Source of the DNA: Pseudobacteriovorax antillogorgiicola | GTDB taxonomy: Bacteria; Bdellovibrionota_B; Oligoflexia; Oligoflexales; CAIYRB01 | Reading direction: 5' to 3' | DNA length: 64,000 nt | Assembly (NCBI GenBank): GCA_945862295.1 | Contig: CAMAXT010000004.1 | Location: 1-64,000, forward strand | Part shown: positions 26,714 through 36,159 of the stretch, in pieces | Layout of the letters: each line of letters opens with the position of its first letter | Position numbering within the stretch: position 1 is the stretch's first letter | Program-made: the position numbers and the translations under genes | The notes under the pieces: generated by a model | The model's database searches: none | What the model saw: only the letters and a program-made list of their open reading frames with translations | Told to the model about the DNA's origin: nothing

Positions 26714-26805
26714 GGGGGATTCATCTGGGTTCAGCAGCTATAATTACATGCAAGTGATAGTGACATTCGAAATATTTGCGCTGCCGACATTGCCACTGAC
26801 AACGT

Positions 26806-26901
26806 CAGATTCGGTCAGGTGATCCGGATAACCAGAACGTCGATGGCACAGTCGAAACCGTCGTTGTTGGCGGCACCGTTCCACTCTGATTTTAGAATCC
26901 A
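26806..26901 (+). pseudogene. Duplicated 3' end of the FadL gene
   Basis: Aligns with 26220-26315 (last ~28 codons plus 12 bases after the stop). The reading frame is conserved to TGA (IRSGDPDNQNVDGTVETVVV...). Differences are CCT/CCG, ACA/ACC and GTC/GTT (synonymous) and one replacement (ATT/AAC). There is no start or upstream part. The enclosed 26316-26805 segment holds the DUF4143 fragment and nothing else recognisable. Confidence 0.85.
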
Positions 26902-27054
26902 ATAAAAACAGTGGGTTGCCAATAAAATTCTGTTAATTTTTGACAAAGCTGCTCGCATTTTGAATCATGTTGCAAATTAGCGATGTTTCTGGTCTTTTAT
27001 GGTCGCCGCAAAAAAGGCAGAATTCATAAAAATGAACCGACTTGGAGGTCATTC

Positions 27055-27297
27055 ATGTCAGTTTCCGTTGAGGAAAAAGTCAAACAAATCGTTGTCAATC
27101 AACTTGGCGTTGAAGAGAGCGCTGTTGTTGGCAAAGCTAAATTCATCGAAGATCTCGGTGCGGATTCGCTTGATATCGTAGAGCTCGTGATGGCGATGGA
27201 AGAAGCATTTAATGTTGATATCCCAGACGAAGAAGCTGAAAACATCAGGACTGTGGATGATGCAATCTCCTTCATCAAAAGAACTGAAGACGCCTGA
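27055..27297 (+). CDS. acpP: Acyl carrier protein
   Basis: 80 aa, acidic, four-helix. The phosphopantetheine attachment serine is in [13 protein letters not shown] (about residue 37). It carries growing chains in fatty acid synthesis. The start at 27055 (MSVSVEEKV) has GGAGG 6 bases upstream; the listed ORF adds 24 unrelated residues. No fab genes adjoin. Genes that follow are rpiB and glyA. Confidence 0.96.
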   Translation: MSVSVEEKVKQIVVNQLGVEESAVVGKAKFIEDLGADSLDIVELVMAMEEAFNVDIPDEEAENIRTVDDAISFIKRTEDA

Positions 27298-27326
27298 GGT
27301 TTACAATCCTTAGATGTTCCAAACCG

Positions 27327-27395
27327 GAAGCTGTTACTTTAGCCGAAAAATGGTAGCGTTGACCCCAACGCGACTGCGGTCGAAGAAACAGCTTC
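27327..27395 (+). ncRNA. Candidate structured RNA in the rpiB leader
   Basis: GAAGCTGTT (27327-27335) pairs perfectly with AACAGCTTC (27387-27395). Inside are GCGTTG-ACCC-CAACGC (27356-27371), GAC-TGCG-GTC (27372-27381) and a weak GCC/GGT arm (27342-27354), giving a four-way-junction-like fold. It lies in the acpP-rpiB gap, 25 bases before the rpiB start. It has no T-run, so it is not a simple terminator. I recognise no known riboswitch class in it. Confidence 0.5.
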
Positions 27396-27419
27396 TGTTC
27401 ATTCATAAGGAAAGAAAAA

Positions 27420-27884
27420 ATGGCCGCTAAAATTGGTATCGCTTCTGACCACGCAGGAAAGGAGCTTAAACAACTCGTCGCCGATTTCGTTCGCCTTAAA
27501 AACTTCGAAGTGATTGACTACGGTGTATCTATGGAAAGCGACAAATCAGTCGACTATCCAGACTACGCAGCTATTCTCGCTACTGATATTTCGACGGGAA
27601 AAATCGAACAAGGAATTCTTATCTGCGGTACAGGTATTGGCATGTCCATCACTGCTAATAAATTTCCAGGTGTAAGAGCAGCTATCGTTACTGACGAATT
27701 CACTGCCCGCATGTGCCGCGCTCACAATGACGCTAACGTTATCTGTCTCGGATCAAGGGTCTTAAACCCACACCGCGCAACAGAATTTGTAAATATCTGG
27801 TTAGACACAAAGTTCGAAGGCAACCGACACAAAACTCGCCTCGACAAAATTCGCGATATTGAAAGAAAGCTCTGCAATAAATAA
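27420..27884 (+). CDS. rpiB: Ribose 5-phosphate isomerase B
   Basis: 154 aa. It interconverts ribose 5-phosphate and ribulose 5-phosphate in the pentose phosphate pathway. Family motifs are [32 protein letters not shown] (catalytic Cys and anion hole), [18 protein letters not shown] and the C-terminal [12 protein letters not shown]. The RBS is AAGGAAAG. glyA follows 13 bases later, an association seen in many bacteria. The leader may contain a folded RNA. Confidence 0.95.
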   Translation: MAAKIGIASDHAGKELKQLVADFVRLKNFEVIDYGVSMESDKSVDYPDYAAILATDISTGKIEQGILICGTGIGMSITANKFPGVRAAIVTDEFTARMCRAHNDANVICLGSRVLNPHRATEFVNIWLDTKFEGNRHKTRLDKIRDIERKLCNK

Positions 27885-27897
27885 CAAGGAGCAGCCT

Positions 27898-29163
27898 GTG
27901 CAAAAACCGTGGGACACCCTTTCAAGCTACGACCCAGAAGTTTACCGCCTCATCGAAAATGAACTCCACCGGCAGCAAGAAGGCCTGGAACTCATCGCCT
28001 CCGAAAATTTCGCCTCAAGCCAAGTGATTGCTGCCATGGGCAACATCATGACCAACAAGTACGCAGAGGGCCTTCCCGGTAAGCGCTATTACGGTGGTTG
28101 TGAGGTCGTTGATGTTCTGGAATTACTGGCCATTGAGCGCGTTAAAAAAGTTTTCGGTGCGAAGTTTGCCAACGTTCAGCCGCATTCCGGTGCTCAGGCG
28201 AATGCCGCTGTGTTTCTCGCGCTCGTTAAACCAGGCGACAAAATCTTGGGACTCGATCTTTCGCACGGTGGTCACTTAACACACGGCTCAAAAGTCAATT
28301 TTTCGGGATTGATCTACGAATCTCATTTTTACAGATTAAATCCAGAAAACGATCTCATCGATATGGACGCGGTTCGTAAGGCTGCGCTTGAAGTGAAGCC
28401 AAAACTTATCATTGCTGGCGCTAGTGCGTACCCACGCGCAATCGACTTTGAAGGGTTCAGAAAGATTGCCGACGAAGTCGGCGCCTACTTGATGGTCGAC
28501 ATGGCGCATATCGCTGGCCTCGTAGCGGCGAATCTTCATCAGAATCCAGTTCCTCATGCGCACGTTGTGACTTCAACCACCCATAAAACTCTTCGGGGCC
28601 CAAGAGGCGGTATCATTCTTTGGAATGACGAAACCCTCGGCAAAGAGATCAATAAAGCTGTTTTCCCGGGCACCCAAGGTGGACCGCTGGAACATATCAT
28701 TGCAGCTAAAGCTGTCTGCTTTAAAGAAGCTCTTGATCCAAGTTTCAAAAACTATCAGCTCGAAGTCGTTCGCAATGCGGAACACCTTGCTGCAAAACTC
28801 GTTGCAAGTGGCTTTCGTCTTGTTTCAGGTGGAACAGATAATCACCTCATGCTGCTAAATTTCTCTGATACAGAAGTCAGCGGTAAAGAGATGGAAGAAG
28901 CATTAGGTAAAGTCGCGATCACCGTGAACAAGAACACCGTACCAAACGAAAAACGCAGTCCATTTGTAACAAGCGGTGTCCGCATCGGCACTCCTGCAAT
29001 CACTAGTCGCGGCCTAAGACGCCCGGAGATGGATGAACTTGCTGGTTTGATCAAGGCGACATTCGACAATATCAAAGACGACAAGAAGCTCAGTTCCATC
29101 AAAGACAAAGTCGTTGGACTTGCAAATAAATTTCCTCTCTACCCAGAGTGGAAAAGAACGTAA
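27898..29163 (+). CDS. glyA: Serine hydroxymethyltransferase
   Basis: 421 aa from a GTG start with AAGGAG 6 bases upstream; the ORF-track start at 27859 lies inside rpiB. It is a PLP enzyme converting serine and tetrahydrofolate to glycine and 5,10-methylene-THF. Motifs: [38 protein letters not shown] and the PLP lysine in [14 protein letters not shown]. Genes on both sides (rpiB, nrdR, ribE) run the same way with short gaps, so it is in an operon. Confidence 0.96.
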   Translation: MQKPWDTLSSYDPEVYRLIENELHRQQEGLELIASENFASSQVIAAMGNIMTNKYAEGLPGKRYYGGCEVVDVLELLAIERVKKVFGAKFANVQPHSGAQANAAVFLALVKPGDKILGLDLSHGGHLTHGSKVNFSGLIYESHFYRLNPENDLIDMDAVRKAALEVKPKLIIAGASAYPRAIDFEGFRKIADEVGAYLMVDMAHIAGLVAANLHQNPVPHAHVVTSTTHKTLRGPRGGIILWNDETLGKEINKAVFPGTQGGPLEHIIAAKAVCFKEALDPSFKNYQLEVVRNAEHLAAKLVASGFRLVSGGTDNHLMLLNFSDTEVSGKEMEEALGKVAITVNKNTVPNEKRSPFVTSGVRIGTPAITSRGLRRPEMDELAGLIKATFDNIKDDKKLSSIKDKVVGLANKFPLYPEWKRT

Positions 29164-29175
29164 GCGGAGCCCAAA

Positions 29176-29628
29176 TTGAAGTGTCCGAAGTGTGGATATG
29201 AAGATACTAAAGTGCTGGAAAGCCGTTTAAGCAATGAAGGGCGTGCAGTCCGTCGTCGGCGAAACTGCATCCAGTGTAACCACCGCTTCACTACCTATGA
29301 AAAAGAAGAACTCTTCGCATTCTCTGTCGTTAAAAAAGACGGCCGGATCGAACCCTTCATCAAAGAAAAATCATTCCGCGCCATCCAGACTGCTTGTCAA
29401 AAGCGTCCGATCAACTACGACCAAATGGACGCCATCATCCACAGAGTCGAGAGAACAATCCAAGAAGAAAGCGAACGAAACGTCCCGAGCACCAGAATCG
29501 GCGACCTTATTATGCAAGAGCTTTATAACATTGATAAAGTCGCCTATGTGCGTTTCGCATCCGTATACAAAGACTTTAAAGACCCAAGCGAGTTCACAAA
29601 AGAAATCAGTAGCCTGGAAAAAAAGTAA
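29176..29628 (+). CDS. nrdR: Transcriptional repressor NrdR
   Basis: 150 aa from a TTG start (MKCPKCGYEDTKV). The N-terminal zinc ribbon has CPKC...CIQC, followed by an ATP-cone. NrdR binds (d)ATP and represses ribonucleotide reductase genes at NrdR boxes. Length is typical, and the glyA-nrdR-rib gene order is common. The stop overlaps the ribE start by one base (TAATG). Confidence 0.96.
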   Translation: MKCPKCGYEDTKVLESRLSNEGRAVRRRRNCIQCNHRFTTYEKEELFAFSVVKKDGRIEPFIKEKSFRAIQTACQKRPINYDQMDAIIHRVERTIQEESERNVPSTRIGDLIMQELYNIDKVAYVRFASVYKDFKDPSEFTKEISSLEKK

Positions 29629-30257
29629 TGTTCACTGGCATCATCGAACGAACCGGCAAAGTTGTTTCTGTTTCCACCCACCGCGCAGGCGGTGCAAGTG
29701 GCATGAATGCAATCACCCAAGTCATTATTGATCCGGAAAAAGGCTTTGAAACAAAGCTCGGCGACAGCGTCTCCGTTAACGGCTGCTGCCTCACTGTTAC
29801 TTCTAATAAGATGAATCTTCTGAGTTTTGATGTCAGCCGTGAAACCCTTGAGAAAACCAATCTCGCAGACCTTAAGGAAGGCCAAGACATCAATCTTGAG
29901 CGCGCCATGGCTTTAGGCGCACGCCTTGGTGGTCATATGGCTTCCGGTCACATCGATTGCTGCGGCACAATCGAACGCATGGAAAAAAATCCGGACGGCT
30001 GGATTGTCGAAGTATCGATTCCACGAACATTCGGTCGCTACTTAATTAGTAAAGGTTCGATCTGTATCGACGGCGTCAGTCTCACTATCAATACGTTAAA
30101 AGACATCGCCGATCGCAGCGTTGTTGGATTGACATTGATTCCGACGACGATCAGTCTTACTTGCTTCCGTCATGCTATCAAGGGCGCTGAGGTAAATATC
30201 GAGGTGGATTTGATTGGGAAGTACATTGAGAGGCTCACTGCTCCCAGATCGGTGTAG
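29628..30257 (+). CDS. ribE: Riboflavin synthase alpha subunit
   Basis: 209 aa with two tandem lumazine-binding domains. Each begins with the typical pattern: MFTGIIERTGKV at the N-terminus and MASGHIDCCGTI near residue 105; internal motifs are SVNGCCLTV and CIDGVSLTIN. It makes riboflavin from two 6,7-dimethyl-8-ribityllumazine molecules. ribB and ribH lie 2.2 kb downstream, separated by minus-strand genes. The 3' end overlaps the convergent methyltransferase remnant. Confidence 0.95.
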   Translation: MFTGIIERTGKVVSVSTHRAGGASGMNAITQVIIDPEKGFETKLGDSVSVNGCCLTVTSNKMNLLSFDVSRETLEKTNLADLKEGQDINLERAMALGARLGGHMASGHIDCCGTIERMEKNPDGWIVEVSIPRTFGRYLISKGSICIDGVSLTINTLKDIADRSVVGLTLIPTTISLTCFRHAIKGAEVNIEVDLIGKYIERLTAPRSV

Positions 30258-31080
30258 TTCCAAGTACCACTACTGTCAGGTATTGAAATTGAATATTTTT
30301 GTCACCGGAGGAAGCGGTTTCTAAGTCCCGCGGACTAAGTCCTTTTTCTTTAGCGACATTTTGTCGCAAACTAGAAAGTGTGGTTGGATCAGCATCGACT
30401 TCATAGTGGGTAAGAATGCGGCAAATATTTGCCAGGGAAACTTCGTTCAACGTTAAGACGCCGCCGCGCAGTCGCCACCAAGCACGGCGTATATTTCCAC
30501 GCACGGTCCGGGTCGACAGGACTGCATTTTTCGATGCTTGTTTTCGATGGCTGTGAATACCTGCAAGGTAATTCTCCAGTCTATTTTCTTCGAGGCGAGT
30601 CAGTAGTCCGCTTAAATAATCAAGACCTTTGCGTAACGCTGACAATGCCTCCCGTTGTTCTGGTGACGCACGTTCGGTATGGTACACATTCCCGAGACCA
30701 AATACCCCAGGAATGAAAATTAGATTCCAACCTGGATGTCCTTTATGCGCATCATCCACAGCCGTTAGTACTCCGTTCCTCGGACCTCCTTCAATCGTTG
30801 CAACGGCTGCATCGCTAACACGAAATCCCCAGTCGCATATATCTTTTCGTCCTGGAACGACGCCACCGGAATATGTATGGGAGTGAACCGCATGCAATGG
30901 GATCACCGAAGGATTGTAATAAAAGTCCCGACGAGCACATGGCCATCCTAGGTCATGCAGAAAAATAAGTGGTGTTGTATCATCACAGCGTTTGAAAATG
31001 AGATTCAATTCGTTGAATACGGTTTCATAGTTGTGGTCACCGTCGATGAAATAGGCGTCAGCAGCTGGTGCTGTTGTCAA
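30235..31080 (-). pseudogene. 5'-truncated class I SAM methyltransferase
   Basis: 281 codons. The N-terminal DAYFIDGDHNYETVFNELN is the acidic-loop region that normally lies in the middle of methyltransferase_24-type proteins. The SAM-binding GxGxG half is absent. The frame can be followed about 16 codons further upstream (to 31128) before stop codons, still with family-like sequence but no start. It could still yield a protein from the TTG at 31080, which has no convincing ribosome-binding site. The C-terminal part (FHARS-type helices) is unassigned. Confidence 0.5.
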
Positions 31081-31180
31081 TGCTTTACAAGAGGTTTTTT
31101 CGATCAGTCGATGGAAGCTTGCACCATCTTATCAACCGCCATGACAGAGACACCTTTCATATCGTTTTTATGGGCTTTGT

Positions 31181-32272
31181 CTAAAAGCCTAAGCCGAACG
31201 AAAGAAGAATGTCGACACCGACAGCAGATTTCTTGTGGCCAAGCGCGTCAGCGAGTTCCGCTTTCTGCTTGCTGGAATCACCACTTGGCGCAGTCCCTGC
31301 GAACTCAGTTGATTGCACGGCACCAAATTTCGAAACCGGAACTATTAGTCCCAATGTCGTATTGATGCGGCTGAATTGACCAACTTTAAATGAAGCACCG
31401 ACCTCCGCCTTCAGCGATATGGTATTGAGCAGCGAAAAATGCTTTACAACGAGCGCTTCGTCTTCCGTGCCGTTTTTTGTATAGAAGCGGTAACGCAGGT
31501 AGGACATGTCCCACTGCAAACCTTCAGAAAGAATCAGCTGGGTATTTCCAGATCCGTATACCCAGCGAACTAGAAGTGGGGCACCGAATCCAACGACACT
31601 GTATTTATGTATTGCGACTAAATCAGGAGAGCTTGCACTAATCTCAGCATCGACAGAAATCGGCGTAAAACTGCGGGCGATAAAACCTGTCGCGTAACCA
31701 AATGATGCCGAAAACTGCACCTGTGTCCCAAGATAAGCCTGTGTGAAATTTGTTTTCACTGGTTCACCTTTGACCCACTGCGGACTCTCTAGCGATCCGT
31801 CTTCATCTGTGTAAAGCACTTGATTAAATGTATGCGGAAGTAACGGACTTAACACCAATCCCATTTCGATAAAGGACGTCTTATTGTCTTCGAAGTCCTC
31901 ATCGAGCTGCTCCTCGTCTTCGGCAAAACGGGCGACCATGCCGGAATTGATCTTAGGCATTCTTTTTTTCGATGGTTTGAAAGCTGCACTAGTCTTATTA
32001 ACGATGCGTATGCGAAAGCAGCCGATCTTGACGCGCGTCTGATCTAAAATACAAACGCGGTCGCCTTTATTAATGCCGTGTGCTTCTCCAGCATTGATGA
32101 ACACGAGGCGCTTAGCTTTATCGATGAAAGCGACAGAGAAATAGCGCGAGTTCGGCACTTCAACTTGGGGTTCTGAGTCGTAGACGACGTTAGGCGGCGC
32201 TTCTTGCGCAGAAGCTCTTCCCAGTGAGATCACCAGAATTAGCAGCAAAATTTTTACCAGTACAATTGGCAT
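31181..32272 (-). CDS. Exported beta-rich protein with FlgT-C-like domain
   Basis: 363 aa. The signal peptide ends GRASAQ. Residues 45-115 contain RLVFINAGEAHGINKGDRVCIL followed by RIRIVNKTSAAFK, the same 'GINKGD' domain pattern as in the 8530 and 55023 genes. After an acidic linker the C-terminal 230 residues alternate polar and hydrophobic residues and end SFGLGF, with a terminal aromatic as in outer-membrane barrels. Function is unknown. It is single, between ribE and ribB. Confidence 0.7.
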   Translation of the reverse strand: MPIVLVKILLLILVISLGRASAQEAPPNVVYDSEPQVEVPNSRYFSVAFIDKAKRLVFINAGEAHGINKGDRVCILDQTRVKIGCFRIRIVNKTSAAFKPSKKRMPKINSGMVARFAEDEEQLDEDFEDNKTSFIEMGLVLSPLLPHTFNQVLYTDEDGSLESPQWVKGEPVKTNFTQAYLGTQVQFSASFGYATGFIARSFTPISVDAEISASSPDLVAIHKYSVVGFGAPLLVRWVYGSGNTQLILSEGLQWDMSYLRYRFYTKNGTEDEALVVKHFSLLNTISLKAEVGASFKVGQFSRINTTLGLIVPVSKFGAVQSTEFAGTAPSGDSSKQKAELADALGHKKSAVGVDILLSFGLGF

Positions 32273-32462
32273 CTAGCTCATTTGGGCTTAGGTTTGGATC
32301 TTACCTCAGATTTATCGGCCTTTGCTGCCAAACGTTAACCGGGAAAAAGTTACCTATTACCGGCCATTACCGGCCCCTCTGACCACCTTTGGCTGACCTG
32401 AGTCCCCAGGCCTATTAACCCGCTGTTTTCATTTGATTTGATCTTAAAATCCTGTTATCAGT

Positions 32463-32488
32463 GCGCTGGCTGAAGACATCACCAGCGC
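32463..32488 (+). promoter_or_regulatory. Hairpin in the ribB leader
   Basis: GCGCTGG (32463-32469) pairs perfectly with CCAGCGC (32482-32488), ending 21 bases before the ribB start, just ahead of the GGAG ribosome-binding site. The upstream leader (32273-32462) lacks the conserved FMN-riboswitch pattern, so rib control by that element is not supported. Confidence 0.4.
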
Positions 32489-32509
32489 CGAAGACCGCGG
32501 AGAAGCTCT

Positions 32510-33661
32510 ATGACAACTCAGGAAGTGACAATCAACCGTGTGGTTAAAGCTATTGAAGCCATTAAAAATGGCGGCATGGTTATCATGGTCGACGACGAGG
32601 ACCGAGAAAACGAAGGCGACTTAGTCTTCGCAGCAAATCATGTTTGTCCTGAGAAAATCAATTTCATGACCAAGGAAGCCAGAGGGCTTATCTGCCTTAG
32701 TCTTGATCATACAATCATCGACCGTCTTAAACTTCCGATGATGGAAGATTCAACAAAACTCACAAGCGCAAAAACGACAGCTTTCACTGTCAGTATCGAA
32801 GCACGCGAAGGTGTCACAACTGGCATCTCGGCAGCTGACCGTGCGCATACCATTCGCGTCGCAGTCGATCCAAAAACGACTCCAGACGATATCGTGGTTC
32901 CTGGGCATATATTCCCACTAAAAGCACGAAGCGGCGGCGTCTTGCAGCGTGCTGGTCATACCGAAGGATCGATTGATCTAGTCAGCATGGCTGGATTTTC
33001 TCCATCTGCTGTCATTTGCGAAATCATGAATGACGACGGAACAATGGCACGCATGCCAGACCTCGAAGCATTTTCAAAAAAGCACAGCATCCCGATCGTA
33101 ACAATCGCGGACCTGGTAAACTTCCGCTTATTCCGCGAATCCCATATCGATGTATTGGGCAGCCACATGGTCGAAACCGGGCACGGAACGTTCAAAGGAC
33201 TTTTATTCAAAAGTAAGATCGATGATCTTATTCACTTTGCTTTGATCAACGAAGGTGATTTCGAAAACGAAGTTGTCGACGTCCGCGTGCATCGGCAGCG
33301 AACTCTCGTTGACGTTTTCAGCCATCCAGAAACTGGTGGCCGTTTCCGTGTTGAGCATGGTCTAAAAATGTTGAAAGAAAGCAAAGCTGGCGTTTTTCTA
33401 TATTTGATGGTCCCAGGCGGCCAGCAAGATCATATGGACGAATTCGATAGCCTAGTGAGTCTTTCTTCAGAACAAAAGAAAAAGAGCGCTTCGGCGAACT
33501 GGGCGGAAAAAGACCAACGCATGCTAGGCGTAGGAGCACAGATCCTCCGTCATCTAGGTGTCCGCAAAATGCGCGTTCACATGTCAAATCCTTCCCCTCT
33601 CAAAGGACTACACGGGTTTGAGTTGGAAGTGGTTGACACCATCGAAATGAAACCAGTTTGA
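32510..33661 (+). CDS. ribB: 3,4-Dihydroxy-2-butanone 4-phosphate synthase with degenerate GTP cyclohydrolase II domain
   Basis: 383 aa in RibBA layout. Residues 1-205 are a complete DHBP synthase, with [20 protein letters not shown], the [11 protein letters not shown] motif and [11 protein letters not shown]. The C-terminal half keeps the RibA length and some fold segments. It lacks the zinc site CxxGD...CDC (no cysteines there) and the usual QEGRGIG-type stretch, reading [11 protein letters not shown] and [13 protein letters not shown] instead. It therefore makes DHBP but is unlikely to be a GTP cyclohydrolase II; a separate RibA should exist elsewhere. It forms an operon with ribH and nusB. 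Confidence 0.9.
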   Translation: MTTQEVTINRVVKAIEAIKNGGMVIMVDDEDRENEGDLVFAANHVCPEKINFMTKEARGLICLSLDHTIIDRLKLPMMEDSTKLTSAKTTAFTVSIEAREGVTTGISAADRAHTIRVAVDPKTTPDDIVVPGHIFPLKARSGGVLQRAGHTEGSIDLVSMAGFSPSAVICEIMNDDGTMARMPDLEAFSKKHSIPIVTIADLVNFRLFRESHIDVLGSHMVETGHGTFKGLLFKSKIDDLIHFALINEGDFENEVVDVRVHRQRTLVDVFSHPETGGRFRVEHGLKMLKESKAGVFLYLMVPGGQQDHMDEFDSLVSLSSEQKKKSASANWAEKDQRMLGVGAQILRHLGVRKMRVHMSNPSPLKGLHGFELEVVDTIEMKPV

Positions 33662-33687
33662 TTTCTACTTTTTAGAACGAGGGTAAC

Positions 33688-34134
33688 GTGAAAAAGATTC
33701 TGATCGTCGCTAGCAAATTCAACGACTACATCACAAAGTCGATGCACTCAGGTGCCATTGAAACACTAAAAGAAGACGGCATTGCTGATGCGAGCATCGA
33801 AACCATCTGGGTTCCTGGTTGCTTTGAATTGCCAACTGTCGCGACAAAAGCCGCTAAGTCTGGCGCATGGTCAGCGATCATATGCCTCGGCGTCGTCATT
33901 CGCGGCGAAACGCCACACTTTGATTATGTCGCAGGCCAAGCAGCCGCGGGCATCATGAAAGCAGGCACAGACACCGGTGTTCCGGTGATTTTTGGTGTTC
34001 TTACGACTGATACAGTCGATCAAGCCCTCAACAGAGCGGGTATCAAGTACGGTAATAAGGGTGTTGATGCTGCGAAGACAGCGACTGCCATGATCAAGTG
34101 CATGTCTCGCCTAGAGGAGCTTTCCCGTAAGTGA
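33688..34134 (+). CDS. ribH: 6,7-Dimethyl-8-ribityllumazine synthase
   Basis: 148 aa from a GTG start. It condenses DHBP with the pyrimidine intermediate in riboflavin synthesis. Family motifs: [37 protein letters not shown] and [17 protein letters not shown]. ribB precedes by 26 bases. The end overlaps nusB by 4 bases (GTGA), the usual rib-nusB coupling. Confidence 0.96.
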   Translation: MKKILIVASKFNDYITKSMHSGAIETLKEDGIADASIETIWVPGCFELPTVATKAAKSGAWSAIICLGVVIRGETPHFDYVAGQAAAGIMKAGTDTGVPVIFGVLTTDTVDQALNRAGIKYGNKGVDAAKTATAMIKCMSRLEELSRK

Positions 34135-34547
34135 GTCAAAAAAACCAAAAAACGCTCGCTCGTGAGTTCGCTATCCAGTTTCTCTACCAAAGTGAAAGCG
34201 ACAAGATCTTTCACTTTTCAGACAGTCACTTTGGAGACTTTGCGAAGCACTTTCAGATTTCTTCAGACATTCAATCAACGGTTCGTGATATGTGCCGCTC
34301 TACACTCGACCGCATCTCAGAGATTGATACTTTGATTGTATCGTTCTCGGCGAATTGGAAAATTGACCGTATGGCAAGCATAGACCGCAATGTCCTCCGA
34401 CTTGCTATCAGTGAATTGATGGATAAGTCTGCGCCGCCGAAAGTCGTGTTGAACGAAGCCATTGAATTGGCAAAAAAGTATGGCACCAATGATTCTGGAA
34501 AATTCGTAAACGGTATATTGGACCGCATTGTAAAATCGTTTAAATAG
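34131..34547 (+). CDS. nusB: Transcription antitermination factor NusB
   Basis: 138 aa, all-helical, from GTG. Matches include [12 protein letters not shown] at the N-terminus, [18 protein letters not shown] and [14 protein letters not shown]...FVNGILDRI. NusB works with NusE on boxA during rRNA transcription. It is the last gene of the rib operon; a strong terminator follows. Confidence 0.96.
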   Translation: MSQKNQKTLAREFAIQFLYQSESDKIFHFSDSHFGDFAKHFQISSDIQSTVRDMCRSTLDRISEIDTLIVSFSANWKIDRMASIDRNVLRLAISELMDKSAPPKVVLNEAIELAKKYGTNDSGKFVNGILDRIVKSFK

Positions 34548-34576
34548 TCGGTTTTTAAAATTAGGTCATTCTTCTA

Positions 34577-34604
34577 AAAAGCGTCCAAAACGGACGCTTT
34601 TTTT
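34577..34604 (+). terminator. Intrinsic terminator after nusB
   Basis: AAAGCGTCC pairs with GGACGCTTT across a short AAAAC loop and runs into a T-tract. A textbook rho-independent terminator. Confidence 0.93.
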
Positions 34605-34701
34605 TATTTTAAACATCACGCCAGGTTGGAGGTTTTAAAATCAAAGAAAGGTCTGGTATGATATTATGTATTACCAATAAATACTTACATACGGAACCAC
34701 C

Positions 34702-35319
34702 ATGTCTGACATGAATGACCATATTGACGAGCCAGGAATCGATCCAAATCCAGTCTCAACCGTCGTGGCGGGGCAGAAGGTTCTTCCTGATTTTCACGAA
34801 TCGCAGCTTTCTCGTTTCAACCTTTACCTCACTGAGTACCCGGGGACTGGCTGTAATTTTTGGTTGGGTCTCGCAAGTAAGGGTGAGCGCACACCACAGA
34901 ATGTTTTAGGCGCAGCGACAGTCGTTAAAATGCTTGATGACGCGGCTGTCGACGGCGTGATTGATGAAGCACCCATCATGCTCAGCGATACGACACAAAC
35001 TCCAGCTCAGTACCTGTATCTGATGCCCGTACCAGAGACTGAGTTTCGCGACCGCTCGCTATGGATTCACACCATTCTTGAAACCATTAAGAATTGGAAT
35101 CCTGAAACAATCGGTATCTACCTGCACCCTGCGGTCATCAATTCTGATGCAGCTAAAGATTTGCTCGGAGCGACTTTGACAGCGCTTATTGAATCGACAC
35201 GCATCAAAAACTATTACCTCCTTGTCGGATCTCACGGCGTGAATAGCCTGATTAACACCGCTCTCAAAGTTAAAAGCGAACTCGAAACTGCAGACCGTGA
35301 AGTTGTAGTTTTTCACTGA
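34702..35319 (+). CDS. Conserved-looking cytosolic protein, unknown
   Basis: 205 aa with no signal, membrane segment or recognised motif. The C-terminal half (IYLHPAVINSDAAKDLLGATL, YYLLVGSHGVNSL) has alternating helix/strand character compatible with a Rossmann-like or alpha/beta fold. The start ATG follows an AACCACC stretch with a weak ribosome-binding site. It lies 12 bases before the dienoyl-CoA reductase gene and probably shares its transcript. I do not recognise a family. Confidence 0.7.
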   Translation: MSDMNDHIDEPGIDPNPVSTVVAGQKVLPDFHESQLSRFNLYLTEYPGTGCNFWLGLASKGERTPQNVLGAATVVKMLDDAAVDGVIDEAPIMLSDTTQTPAQYLYLMPVPETEFRDRSLWIHTILETIKNWNPETIGIYLHPAVINSDAAKDLLGATLTALIESTRIKNYYLLVGSHGVNSLINTALKVKSELETADREVVVFH

Positions 35320-35331
35320 TTTGGATTTTCT

Positions 35332-36156
35332 ATGAGTGCATCGATCTTCAACAAAGAGTTTTTAAAGTCTAAAACAGCCCTTATTACTGGCGGTGGAAGC
35401 GGCATCTGTAAAGGCATCGCTGAATCTTTCGCGACGCACGGTTGCCAGGTTGTAATAATGGGTAGGCGCGCAGACGTCCTTGCCGAAACCTGCAAAGGTA
35501 TTATCGCCGCAGGTGGGAAAGCCATCTCGGTCGCCGGTGACGTCAGACTTATTGAAGACTGCGAACGCGCCGTCGCTACAGCTACCAGAGAATTCGGCGG
35601 CGTCGATATTCTTCTAAACGGTGCTGCTGGCAATTTTCTTTGTCCAACCGAACACCTAAGTAGCAATGGGTTCAAAACCGTTATCGATATAGATCTACTC
35701 GGAACTTTCAACATGTCGAAGGCCAGTTTTGAAGCGCTGAAGAAAAGCTCCGACGCCGTCATCCTTAACATCTCAGCGACGCTCCATTACCAGGGAACAA
35801 TTATGCAGTCGCACGTTATGGCTGCAAAAGCCGGTGTTGATGCATTAGCAAGAAACCTCGCCTGTGAATGGGGCGAATACGGCATTCGAGTGGTAACAAT
35901 TGCTCCCGGTCCCATAGGTGATACCGAAGGCATGCGCCGCCTTGCACCTTTAGGAGCCGACAAAAAAATGGCGTCTGAGATTCCTCTCAAACGCCTCGGT
36001 AGCATTGCAGATATCAGCAATGCAGCACTTTTTTTGGTCTCGCCTGCCGCATCCTACATTACCGGCGAAATTCTGGTAGTAGACGGTGGACAGTGGCTAT
36101 CAAAGCCTGCATTTGTTCCGAGAGAGACCTGGGAAAAGCTCAACACTAAACGCTGA
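35332..36156 (+). CDS. SDR family 2,4-dienoyl-CoA reductase-like enzyme
   Basis: 274 aa Rossmann enzyme. The NADP loop is TALITGGGSGICKGIA, followed by NGAAGNFLCP and ISATLHYQGT...SHVMAAKAGVDALARNLACEWG. The absence of the usual SDR YxxxK tyrosine, with serine/lysine (AAKAGVDAL) instead, is typical of peroxisomal-type 2,4-dienoyl-CoA reductases used in unsaturated fatty acid beta-oxidation. The substrate is inferred from the family. Confidence 0.85.
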   Translation: MSASIFNKEFLKSKTALITGGGSGICKGIAESFATHGCQVVIMGRRADVLAETCKGIIAAGGKAISVAGDVRLIEDCERAVATATREFGGVDILLNGAAGNFLCPTEHLSSNGFKTVIDIDLLGTFNMSKASFEALKKSSDAVILNISATLHYQGTIMQSHVMAAKAGVDALARNLACEWGEYGIRVVTIAPGPIGDTEGMRRLAPLGADKKMASEIPLKRLGSIADISNAALFLVSPAASYITGEILVVDGGQWLSKPAFVPRETWEKLNTKR

Positions 36157-36159
36157 AAC

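Noticed and set aside
32273-32462. FMN riboswitch upstream of ribB
   Set aside because: The conserved FMN-element motifs are absent; only a simple hairpin near the start codon is seen.
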